Assembly (NCBI GenBank): GCA_964428325.1
Contig: CAYRXU010000004.1
Location: 1 to 62,262 of the forward strand
DNA: 62,262 nucleotides
Reading direction: 5' to 3'
Source of the DNA: JBBSZK01 sp964428325
GTDB taxonomy: Archaea; Nanobdellota; Nanobdellia; Pacearchaeales; GW2011-AR1
The position numbers and the translations under genes were made by a program. Under the pieces are notes generated by a model. The model saw only the letters and a program-made list of their open reading frames with translations, was not told the origin of the DNA and did not search any database. Shown piece after piece: positions 24,486 through 31,078 of the stretch; the first letter of the stretch is position 1, and every line of letters starts with the position of its first letter.

Positions 24486-25426
24486 ATATCTTCGTCATCA
24501 ACGCCACTATCGCTTTTTCTCGCACTAACACTGAATCCAACAGGAGCATCGCCATCAAGTGTTTCACCCACACGATCATCTCCAGACATTGATTTATCAC
24601 TCTCTTCCTGAGATTCCTCCGCATCTTTCATGAAAGCCTCAACCTCGGCGCGTCTTCGCTCTAACTCCTCAGAATTCTTCCGCTCGTAAAGGTCCTTCAT
24701 CCACACCCAGATCTCTTCAAAATGTCCCTCTTGTTCAAGCCATACCCTCTGCTGCGTATCAAGATGTAGTAGCGCAGCAAAATCCAGAATGCGCTCGTGC
24801 CGCGTGCCTTCTTTTACAAGATGTGAAAAAGCCAACCTCTCATCCCTTCCCTCAAAAAGCACAAGCAACTTAGCATGAATCTGTTGAATGCGCTCGTGCA
24901 CATTTATCTTATTCTTAGGTAACGCAACTTCAACTTCCCATTCATGTTGTTTCACAAGAATCTCTCGTTTGATACGTCTATTCTCTGTCTTAATTGCCTT
25001 ACCAAGTGCACTCATAAGTTCTTCAAGAGTCACACGCCTGAATCGTGGCAAGGGCGTTCTCGGAACAAGAGCAGGAGCATCACCATCAAGCTCAATCCTT
25101 TCCTGCACATATGGTTTTTCATCATCTTTTGTGCCAAAGAGTATCTCATCCAGCGTAGGAATATCTTGATTTAACACAATCTCAGACTTAATACGTAAAA
25201 GAAGCGAAGCCGCAAGTAAAACCTTTGAAGAAACGAAGAAATTAGCTTCCTCAAGTGCACGTACTTTTTCCAAAAACTTCACGCTCAACAGACACAAATC
25301 AATGTTCCACGGGTCAAGCTGTTCAGTATTAATCAAATCATAGATAATGCTCTGCCAGCTCAGCTTATCCTCAAAAAGAAGCTTGTGGATCTGTTCTTGA
25401 CCTACCTTTTCTACCCCTTCAGACAT
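24482..25426 (-). CDS. scpA: Segregation and condensation protein A (kleisin)
   Basis: 314 residues. The N-terminal SMC-neck-binding part includes DLINTEQLDPWNIDLCLL and the helix SKVLLAASLLLRIKSEI, both typical of ScpA. A winged helix follows in the C-terminal third (KEGTRHERILDFAALLHLDT). An acidic, low-complexity tail ends the protein. Known: ScpA bridges SMC heads in chromosome condensation; no smc or scpB is visible here. The structured RNA at 25.55 kb lies in the gap upstream. Confidence 0.93.
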   Translation of the reverse strand: MSEGVEKVGQEQIHKLLFEDKLSWQSIIYDLINTEQLDPWNIDLCLLSVKFLEKVRALEEANFFVSSKVLLAASLLLRIKSEIVLNQDIPTLDEILFGTKDDEKPYVQERIELDGDAPALVPRTPLPRFRRVTLEELMSALGKAIKTENRRIKREILVKQHEWEVEVALPKNKINVHERIQQIHAKLLVLFEGRDERLAFSHLVKEGTRHERILDFAALLHLDTQQRVWLEQEGHFEEIWVWMKDLYERKNSEELERRRAEVEAFMKDAEESQEESDKSMSGDDRVGETLDGDAPVGFSVSARKSDSGVDDEDI

Positions 25427-25517
25427 AATAGACTCAAAAGCACTACATTTATATCCCTTTCTTACGCCATAGAAGCCTAAAAGAAAACTGTTCTCATTAT
25501 TAAGTTACAACATAATC

Positions 25518-25531
25518 GAAAGGTTTATATA
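25518..25531 (+). promoter_or_regulatory. BRE/TATA promoter of the structured RNA
   Basis: CGAAAGGTTTATATA (about 25517-25531) is a near-consensus archaeal BRE plus TATA box facing right. A start about 23 bases after the box would be near 25554, two bases before the terminal helix of the RNA. No reading frame follows. Confidence 0.75.
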
Positions 25532-25553
25532 TCCCTACAAGTTCGGATTATTA

Positions 25554-25722
25554 ATCACCTCTTTTTCCCAGGAGAGGACGTTTCATCCATCTTTTTGAAG
25601 GGTGAGGCCTCCTCTCTATGGGTTGAAACAGCTATAGAGTTTAAGGAATCGTTCTTCAAAACTTCCAAAAAAGTCCTTGTATAGGCAGGAAAGTGTATCC
25701 GAACGAAGAAAGAGGTGAGAAT
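25554..25722 (+). ncRNA. Unidentified structured RNA, about 165-170 nt
   Basis: The gap 25427-25742 has no gene but has a strong promoter and a foldable transcript. Terminal helix: CACCTCTTT (25556-25564) with AAAGAGGTG (25709-25717), nine base pairs. Arm 1: CCCA/TGGG and GAGAGGA/TCCTCTC (25567-25622), topped by CATCC/GGGTG (25584-25604). Arm 2: CTATA/TATAG (about 25632-25684) with AAGGA/TCCTT inside. A linker with GCAGGAAAGTG and GAACGAAG follows. GTTCGGAT upstream (25541-25548) and ATCCGAAC (25697-25704) could also pair but the first lies before the predicted start. I see no clear RNase P, SRP, C/D or H/ACA signature. It may be a divergent member of a known class. Confidence 0.6.
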
Positions 25723-25742
25723 TCTACTCAAATAAAATAAGA

Positions 25743-25949
25743 TTACTTCTTACCAAACTCAGTATAATTGCACTTACCGCAATGCATTCGATTATCTCTA
25801 TTTGCCAAGAACACTCCAGGACCACAACGTGGGCAGAACGGTGCCCTCGTAAGTTTAGCGCCATCAACCTTGTAGTGCTTGTACTTTGTGCTTGTAGGCT
25901 TGTTCTTATGCGCCTTCTTTCCGCCCTTAGCTTTTTTATCGTCTGCCAT
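25743..25949 (-). CDS. rps27ae: Ribosomal protein eS31 (S27ae)
   Basis: 68 residues. A basic N-terminal tail is followed by YKVDGAKLTRAPFCPRCGPG and CGKCNYTEFGKK, a C-x2-C/C-x2-C zinc ribbon typical of archaeal eS31. The stop region abuts eS24 (1-base overlap). Part of the spt4-eS24-eS31 operon. Confidence 0.96.
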   Translation of the reverse strand: MADDKKAKGGKKAHKNKPTSTKYKHYKVDGAKLTRAPFCPRCGPGVFLANRDNRMHCGKCNYTEFGKK

Positions 25950-26215
25950 TATGATTTAGCCTTCTTCTCCTTTACTCGAGGTTCAATGCTCTTTTTGTGA
26001 TCAGCTGAATCATATACAAAAGCCTCAACAGTCACATGGTGCGAGCCATAATGGCTTCCAATCTTCTTGATAGCAACATGTTCTGGAGCAACCTTAAAGT
26101 GGGTCGCTACAAGCTCAAGTGCCTGTGCATGACTTGGAGGAGATGCCTGCTGTAGCTGAATCTTGACTTCATGTCGCTTCAATAGCTTGTTTGGTTTTTC
26201 GTGTAGTATGTTCAT
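25949..26215 (-). CDS. rps24e: Ribosomal protein eS24 (S24e)
   Basis: 88 residues, slightly short for the family. It begins MNILHEKPNKLLKRHEVKIQ and contains the conserved HFKVAPEHVAIKKIGSHYGSH and AFVYDSADHKKSIEP. In most family members this region reads GxxxSxGxAxVYD. Overlaps spt4 upstream by four bases. Component of the small ribosomal subunit. Confidence 0.95.
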   Translation of the reverse strand: MNILHEKPNKLLKRHEVKIQLQQASPPSHAQALELVATHFKVAPEHVAIKKIGSHYGSHHVTVEAFVYDSADHKKSIEPRVKEKKAKS

Positions 26216-26397
26216 CGTAATCTCACTGCGAAGAGCCCTTTCTTAGTTAAAGAAAGTTTCTTCGAAATCTCAGATTGTTCAGGGTTTAAAACTATTACCT
26301 TTCCCTTAAAACTGTCAAGGGATTCGTTAGATCCGCACTCAGGACACTTAGCCCCCTCATATAGTGATCTGCATTGTCTACATGCTTTGACTGCCAT
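26212..26397 (-). CDS. spt4: Transcription elongation factor Spt4 (RpoE'')
   Basis: 61 residues. The zinc ribbon CRQCRSLYEGAKCPECGS (C-x2-C ... C-x2-C) and the tail SEISKKLSLTKKGLFAVRLR are characteristic. Works with Spt5 (NusG-like) on RNA polymerase. Lies one base after an unknown gene that separates it from rpo7. Confidence 0.95.
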   Translation of the reverse strand: MAVKACRQCRSLYEGAKCPECGSNESLDSFKGKVIVLNPEQSEISKKLSLTKKGLFAVRLR

Positions 26398-26398
26398 G

Positions 26399-26674
26399 TT
26401 AAGCTCTAACCTCCTGGGTCGATCGGGCCTGTTCAGCTAAGTATCCTTGAATTCTGTAAGCTGCGCCAACAACATTAACGCTGTTCGGATCAACGTCAAG
26501 CAAAACAGACTGAGGAATATGATAAGAAGAGCTAACATTATAAGCGAAATCCAGAAAAGCTCCTTTGTGAATAACATCGTCCCGTAGAATAGCCCCAATA
26601 GTCCTACGGTCTTCAGCACCCACATCTAGGATTTCTCTCAAATCTTGAGCGATGACAGCTACTTCAGGATTCAT
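26399..26674 (-). CDS. Hypothetical protein between rpo7 and spt4
   Basis: 91 residues: an acidic helical protein with EVAVIAQDLREILDVGAEDRR at the start and a mixed C-terminal half with SVLLDVDPNSVNVVGAAYRIQ. No family recognised. It overlaps the rpo7 stop by four bases and precedes spt4 by one base, so it is co-transcribed with RNA polymerase and ribosomal genes. In many archaea a GTP-dependent dephospho-CoA kinase lies in this neighbourhood, but this protein is too short and lacks its motifs. Confidence 0.65.
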   Translation of the reverse strand: MNPEVAVIAQDLREILDVGAEDRRTIGAILRDDVIHKGAFLDFAYNVSSSYHIPQSVLLDVDPNSVNVVGAAYRIQGYLAEQARSTQEVRA

Positions 26675-27270
26675 TTCTTGCTCTCCTTCTTTGATTTCTT
26701 TTCGCCCTTTTCGCCTTCCTTCTTAGCGCGGGCATTCTTCTTGTTCTGCTCATCAAGCCACTCTACCTTTCCAAGTCCAGGCTGTCTCATCGTCAATCCA
26801 ATCTTAGGATCGCCCATCTTATAACTGATAGCAACGATGCGAGCCATGCACTTGTCTCCAACAGAAAGAATTCTCTTTGAGTTTTTACCGGCAAGTGTTC
26901 CTGTCTTATTCAAAGAAACATAATCGTCCATCGTCTGCGAAATGTGAATCATTCCCCGAGCAGGACCAATTCTTATGAATGCTCCAAAGTTAGTAATCTC
27001 TTCTATAGTACCGTAAGCTAGCTCATGCAACTCCGGCTTCCAGATAAGAACAGTAAATCGTGACTTGTAATAAGTTGCGCCATCACCAGGAATGATAACT
27101 CCGTCGCCAACATAATCAACACCGACAACACTCATAACGAAACCAATTTCTTTGCTGACTTTATCGACGTAAGTCTCATTCAATTGCTTCTCTACAGCTT
27201 CCTTGGTTTCCAAACCAAAGAGGCGCGGCTCAACCCGCACATGGTCTTCAATGTGAGCTAAATAGAACAT
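26671..27270 (-). CDS. rpo7: RNA polymerase subunit Rpo7 (RpoE')
   Basis: 199 residues. The N-terminal RNP-like domain (about 1-80) includes GFVMSVVGVDYVGDGVIIPG. The S1 domain (about 82-165) includes GTIEEITNFGAFIRIGPARG and MIHISQT. A Lys/Glu-rich tail (about 175-199) is longer than usual. Forms the stalk with Rpo4. A TATA-like CTTTAAAAACC precedes the ATG on the minus strand. Confidence 0.95.
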   Translation of the reverse strand: MFYLAHIEDHVRVEPRLFGLETKEAVEKQLNETYVDKVSKEIGFVMSVVGVDYVGDGVIIPGDGATYYKSRFTVLIWKPELHELAYGTIEEITNFGAFIRIGPARGMIHISQTMDDYVSLNKTGTLAGKNSKRILSVGDKCMARIVAISYKMGDPKIGLTMRQPGLGKVEWLDEQNKKNARAKKEGEKGEKKSKKESKK

Positions 27271-27316
27271 CTCATTTAGTGATAAAGATGGTTTTTAAAG
27301 CTTTTCAAAGCTCAAA

Positions 27317-27598
27317 TTAAGAAGCTATTTCTTCAGCCACGCAGGTCTCTGGACTAGCAGCATGTCCATCATATACAATAGGCTCTCCAGAATAGTCCTT
27401 AGGAAGATTATTCAAACTCTCATCAGAAATGCCTGCAAGCAAATAACCCACAAGCACATGCCTCCCATGAGACTCTGAGAATTTGTAACCCCAATCGACA
27501 TGATGAGCTGAAGGAGGGAATTTGCCTTCAAGTTCATTAGATAATCGCTCAAGGAGACTAACGCGCTCAAGCTTACGAGAAAGATCCGCATCCAGCAT
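27317..27598 (-). CDS. Hypothetical protein
   Basis: 93 residues: helical Leu-rich start (LSRKLERVSLLERLSNELEG), then an alpha/beta region with HHVDWGYKFSESHGRHVLVGYLLAG. Acidic end. No family recognised. Lies between Fcf1-like and rpo7 on the same strand, so probably in the same transcription unit. Confidence 0.6.
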   Translation of the reverse strand: MLDADLSRKLERVSLLERLSNELEGKFPPSAHHVDWGYKFSESHGRHVLVGYLLAGISDESLNNLPKDYSGEPIVYDGHAASPETCVAEEIAS

Positions 27599-27637
27599 TC
27601 GCTAATTACCCAATTCTCCTATTTAACTATTTAGATT

Positions 27638-28009
27638 CTATCCAGATTCTGGCCCAACACGTTTTTGAGCATCAAAAATAACAACCCTATTCGGTACTTG
27701 CTTCTTTACTTCGCGGTCAAGGCTAGCAATATAAGCACCCTGTTTGCCCTTATGGATAAGAGACTCGTCAACTTTTCCTTTACCCAAGCTAACATGTTTA
27801 ACCTTGGTGCGCTCAAGAAAAGCCAAAGCAAGATCAATTGCCAATCGGTCATCTCGTGAAGCTTTTTCACTCTTACGCAAGTCTCTCAATTCCTGCACAA
27901 CTTCCTTAGGTACAAGTACCTTGAAACCTTGTCCTTCTAACTGATCAACAAAATCAATATTTTTCCTAAAACAAGAAACAATGAAATTCGTATCAACAAT
28001 CACTTCCAT
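27638..28009 (-). CDS. Fcf1/UTP24-like PIN-domain protein (rRNA processing)
   Basis: 123 residues from ATG 28009. MEVIVDTNFIVSCFR supplies the first PIN Asp. VPKEVVQELRDLRKS supplies the conserved Glu. ASRDDRLAIDLALAF and AYIASLDREVKKQVPNRVV supply the later acidic positions. The layout is that of archaeal Fcf1-type proteins. Known: the eukaryotic homologue cleaves pre-18S rRNA, and the archaeal gene is commonly near rpo7 and ribosomal genes, as here. Confidence 0.8.
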   Translation of the reverse strand: MEVIVDTNFIVSCFRKNIDFVDQLEGQGFKVLVPKEVVQELRDLRKSEKASRDDRLAIDLALAFLERTKVKHVSLGKGKVDESLIHKGKQGAYIASLDREVKKQVPNRVVIFDAQKRVGPESG

Positions 28010-28088
28010 AAGACACAATAGTTCACGCACTATATAATCCTTATGAAGCCCAACTAACGTTTATATATCTGCAACACCAAATAGCTTA

Positions 28089-28667
28089 ATGGTGATGGTA
28101 GACGATAAAAAAGAGATGGAGCACATCGCTCTTGTTCTAAAGCAAACCAAGAAAGCCCTCAAAGACTCTGATGCTCTACTTTTACAACAGCTTTCAGACC
28201 AAACAATCCACTCAGCGACCATTCATCAACACACAGATTTCATTGCGATAGCAGTTCTCATATATACACTCAACAAAATGGTCGCACATCGCGACAAAAT
28301 AAAAATAAAACGCTGGGATGCACTTACGACCAAACTCTCTAACGAAATCGACAAGTCGCTTGCAGAGCTAGAAAAAAGGGACGTCGAAGAATTTGCACGC
28401 CATCTTGAGCACATAAAAGATCTTCTAATTGATTTCTCGCCTAGCGCACGACAAGATATCCAAGAAGTCCTACGTAAGGCCGAAGTCAACAAAGCAACAA
28501 AGATCTACGAGCACGGCATCTCGCTCACAAAGACAGCCCACCTCCTCGGGATAACGCAATGGGAACTAGTAGATTACATCGGACAGAAAAACATTTTTGA
28601 CAATCCCCTCAATGCCACAATGGAAGTAAAAAAGCGAGCTAAAATGGTCGAGGACTTTTTCAAATGA
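28089..28667 (+). CDS. Helical protein with C-terminal HTH, partner of a PIN-like gene
   Basis: 192 residues, mostly helical. The C-terminal segment KIYEHGISLTKTAHLLGITQ followed by WELVDYIGQKN looks like the UPF0175-type HTH found in archaeal antitoxins. A leaderless start is supported by TATA TTTATATA (about 28061-28068). The last four bases overlap the next gene (ATGA). Inference: antitoxin-like partner of the PIN-like protein that follows. It is larger than a typical antitoxin. Confidence 0.7.
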   Translation: MVMVDDKKEMEHIALVLKQTKKALKDSDALLLQQLSDQTIHSATIHQHTDFIAIAVLIYTLNKMVAHRDKIKIKRWDALTTKLSNEIDKSLAELEKRDVEEFARHLEHIKDLLIDFSPSARQDIQEVLRKAEVNKATKIYEHGISLTKTAHLLGITQWELVDYIGQKNIFDNPLNATMEVKKRAKMVEDFFK

Positions 28668-29335
28668 AATGCCTTATATTTGATTCGGGACCACTCATCA
28701 ACTTCACACTAAATGGAATGCTTAACACCTTAGAACAACTAAAGAAAAACACGCAAGTAAAGTTCCTTATCACTATGGAGGTCAAACGTGAAATCTACGA
28801 TCATCCAGTCACAATAAGGCAATTCGAACTCGGAGCTCTAAGAATGAGAGATTTAATCGACAGAGGAATACTCGAAACACCAGAAAGCATGGGAATAAGC
28901 AGTGAGATGATTTCACAAGAAACACGCACACTCACCGACAAAGCCAACCACTCCCTACAAGCAGATGGGCAATGGGTACCACTCGTAAGCGAAGCAGAGA
29001 TGTCATGTTTCGCCCTTGCAAATGCACTCAAGGAAAAGAAAGTAGAAAGCATGATTGCCGTAGACGAGCGAACAGCACGTATGCTTGCAGAAAAGCCAGA
29101 AAGTTTAGCAAAAATCATGTCTCAAAAACTACACCAAGGCGTAGAGCTCGTCGTCAAACTCAAGGAAATAGCGGATGCAAAATGCATTCGCTCATCAGAG
29201 CTTATGTATGTTGCTTACAAGAAAGGCATCTTTACCATCAAAGATCCACGCACACTAGAGTCTCTTCTTTACGCCTCAAAGTTCAAAGGCTCTTCAATCA
29301 GCTGGGACGAAATAGAACAGTTTAAGAAACTGTAG
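28664..29335 (+). CDS. PIN-like nuclease-fold protein
   Basis: 223 residues. CLIFDSGPLINFTLNGMLNTL matches the first strand and Asp of a PIN fold. ITMEVKREIYDHP supplies an acidic helix. LVSEAEMSCFALANALKEKKV and AVDERTARMLAEKP supply the central conserved acidic residues. This resembles large archaeal PIN proteins paired with UPF0175-like antitoxins. Catalytic residues appear to be present but are assigned by pattern only. Confidence 0.72.
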   Translation: MKCLIFDSGPLINFTLNGMLNTLEQLKKNTQVKFLITMEVKREIYDHPVTIRQFELGALRMRDLIDRGILETPESMGISSEMISQETRTLTDKANHSLQADGQWVPLVSEAEMSCFALANALKEKKVESMIAVDERTARMLAEKPESLAKIMSQKLHQGVELVVKLKEIADAKCIRSSELMYVAYKKGIFTIKDPRTLESLLYASKFKGSSISWDEIEQFKKL

Positions 29336-29400
29336 ATTTGTAACTACTTGTCTGTGACAATAATAGATAGGTTTAAATAGTCATTTTCAAAATCCCAGCT

Positions 29401-29895
29401 ATGAAAAAATACGATTTCAAGCACGGTGTGCTATTTGATGCAGTAAAATCTATACGTAGCGGGAGAACCGAATATTTAGAGTCTCCAGCTATGCATGCTG
29501 AAAAACTTATACAAAGAACATTCGAGCGAGACCAAGAGTTCAAAAGATATTGCGACAGATTCGCTGAAAAAGAAGGACTTAGACCTTACTGCATTCTAGA
29601 CGCGCACGGAGATCAAATACAAAATAAATGGACATTCACTGACGGAAATAGAAGAGAGCCAGTACAATCTTGGGTAGATGAAAATGACGGACAATTTGGA
29701 ACTCTTGTTCTACACGTATGTAATCCTCAACATGCACTCCCTCATTCTAGAAAATCTCTCATCTTAGTGTCAGATGGAGACGTAATGGTAAGAGATGATT
29801 CAGCAGTTGAAAGCCATAAATGGAGCATCCTACATCCGAAACATGGAGAAATAACGAATTATACAATTGAATCAGCACTAAGAGAACTTAGATAA
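29401..29895 (+). CDS. Small protein with caspase-like His/Cys pattern (tentative)
   Basis: 164 residues. After a helical N-terminus, RPYCILDAHGDQIQNKW has a strand ending in His-Gly, and GTLVLHVCNPQHALP has a strand ending in Cys. This order and spacing resembles the catalytic dyad of clan CD (caspase/C13-like) peptidases. A third strand KSLILVSDGDVMV follows. No firm family match; a non-enzymatic protein is equally possible. TATA-like GGTTTAAATAG lies about 30 bases before ATG. Confidence 0.5.
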   Translation: MKKYDFKHGVLFDAVKSIRSGRTEYLESPAMHAEKLIQRTFERDQEFKRYCDRFAEKEGLRPYCILDAHGDQIQNKWTFTDGNRREPVQSWVDENDGQFGTLVLHVCNPQHALPHSRKSLILVSDGDVMVRDDSAVESHKWSILHPKHGEITNYTIESALRELR

Positions 29896-29896
29896 A

Positions 29897-29967
29897 TGGA
29901 CCTGAAGGGAATCGAACCCCTGTCCTCTGCTCTGGAGGCAGATATCCTACCATTGAACGACAGATCC
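29897..29967 (-). tRNA. tRNA-Trp (CCA)
   Basis: Read on the minus strand: acceptor GGATCTG/CAGGTCC pairs fully, D arm GTTC/GGAT, anticodon arm TCTGC-CTCCAGA-GCAGA with anticodon CCA, T arm with TTCGATT loop, and A73. There is no intron, although archaeal tRNA-Trp often has one. G1-C72 and A73 agree with archaeal TrpRS identity. CCA is not encoded. Confidence 0.88.
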
Positions 29968-30119
29968 GTTATTTCCTAAAAACAAAGGGCTGTTTTAAGT
30001 CTTCGCATCAGAGAGTTTTCAGCTAAAGTTTAAACTTGAAGATGCTCAGAAATGCGACGTCAAAGAAGCATTCCTAACATCGGAAGAACATTTATAAACA
30101 ATTTTACCCCTTATAAGAG

Positions 30120-30536
30120 ATGCATAAAAAAGAGGCTAAGCACACACATAGTGCCCATCATGCAACATCATCTTCTTCACCGCGCCAGCTTGAAGAACGT
30201 TTGATCGATAATCTTGTTCAGTTACAAAAAGTCCATACAGACCTAGCAGACAAGTTCCACGCACTATCAAAGCAAATCGAAAGCCTTGTCGGACTCTTTG
30301 AGTTATCAGCACGGGCATTTGCAAAGCAAGTCAATGTGCCAGGTGCAGAAAAAGATAGAGAATTTTTAGATAAAATAGACAGACTCCTAGATCAAAACAA
30401 GACTATTGCAAAGGGCCTTACACTCATGGAAGAGAAAATGCGTGAAAGGCTCTACGGCACTCAACCGCAAGCATCACCTTCACCATTTTCGCGTCCTGCT
30501 CCAGTCGTTGATGCACGTCCATTGCCACGTATCTAA
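30120..30536 (+). CDS. Coiled-coil protein
   Basis: 138 residues. A His/Ser-rich N-terminus (HKKEAKHTHSAHHATSSSS) leads to a helical coiled-coil region (about 22-112: ERLIDNLVQLQKVHTDLADK and onward). The C-terminus is Pro-rich. No family recognised. It is two bases upstream of a gene for a secretion-ATPase N-domain-like protein, so the two are an operon. TATA-like ATTTATAAAC is about 30 bases before ATG. Confidence 0.7.
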   Translation: MHKKEAKHTHSAHHATSSSSPRQLEERLIDNLVQLQKVHTDLADKFHALSKQIESLVGLFELSARAFAKQVNVPGAEKDREFLDKIDRLLDQNKTIAKGLTLMEEKMRERLYGTQPQASPSPFSRPAPVVDARPLPRI

Positions 30537-30538
30537 GT

Positions 30539-31078
30539 ATGGCGCCCCCTACACCTACCGAATTGCGGCAACAGTTTCTTCTTGAATTTACGAGAGCAGT
30601 TATAGAAACAATGGCTTCTCGTCCAGGAGTAAAAGAAGTACCTCAAATAATGGGCGACCTTGTCCCCTCTGTGCATCCACAAGAAGTAGTGTTCCCCATT
30701 GTGCAAACCCCGGTGCAAAATTCCTTCGCCATACCTTCACAAGTTCACACAGTTCCCCAACCCACAAAATCTCTTGCACAAACACCTACACAACTTAAGA
30801 CTATCCTAGAAGACAGTAGCATAAACGCTATCGAGTGCCAAGGTCCAAACAAACCACTTGTACTAAGAAGGCAAGGAGCAACAGTGCTCAGTTCGATCAC
30901 ACTATCGGAAACAGAAATACAAAAGCAAATCAATCAATGGGCAGACAACACAAACTCTCCAATTACAAATGGAGTCCTAAGAGCAGACAATGAAAATTTA
31001 ACAATAACTGCTGTCGTCTCAGATCTAATAGGTAGTAGATTTATGGTGATACGGAAGCCATCCGCGCACGCACTATAA
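30539..31078 (+). CDS. Secretion-ATPase N-domain-like protein without ATPase
   Basis: 179 residues. The first 85 are helical then Pro/Gln-rich. The last ~90 follow the N-terminal domain of GspE/TadA/VirB11 secretion ATPases in order: LKTILEDSSINAIECQGPNK (LLxDPSIxEIxxNGP), LVLRRQGATVLSS (VYVxRxG), ITLSETEIQKQINQWADNT (the helix before the next strand) and SRFMVIRKPS (RxxxIRK). The P-loop domain that normally follows is absent and the gene stops there. Function inferred: a docking or regulatory subunit for a type IV pilus-like motor. Converges on the next gene with a 38-base overlap. Confidence 0.6.
   Translation: MAPPTPTELRQQFLLEFTRAVIETMASRPGVKEVPQIMGDLVPSVHPQEVVFPIVQTPVQNSFAIPSQVHTVPQPTKSLAQTPTQLKTILEDSSINAIECQGPNKPLVLRRQGATVLSSITLSETEIQKQINQWADNTNSPITNGVLRADNENLTITAVVSDLIGSRFMVIRKPSAHAL

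Noticed and set aside
25541..25704. Pseudoknot between GTTCGGAT (25541-25548) and ATCCGAAC (25697-25704)
   Set aside because: The first part lies before the transcription start predicted from the TATA box, so it may not be in the RNA. Kept only as an alternative.
25554..25722. Assignment of the structured RNA as RNase P RNA or SRP RNA
   Set aside because: The GAGGAAAGTCC-like CR I and the CR V region of RNase P and the GGAA-type S-domain loops of SRP RNA are not found in the right places. The length is also short for both. Left unassigned.
29897..29967. tRNA-Gly (UCC), suggested by the general look of the body
   Set aside because: The 7-base loop is CTCCAGA; with T at position 33 the anticodon is CCA, so Trp. 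Reading TCC would put C at position 33.
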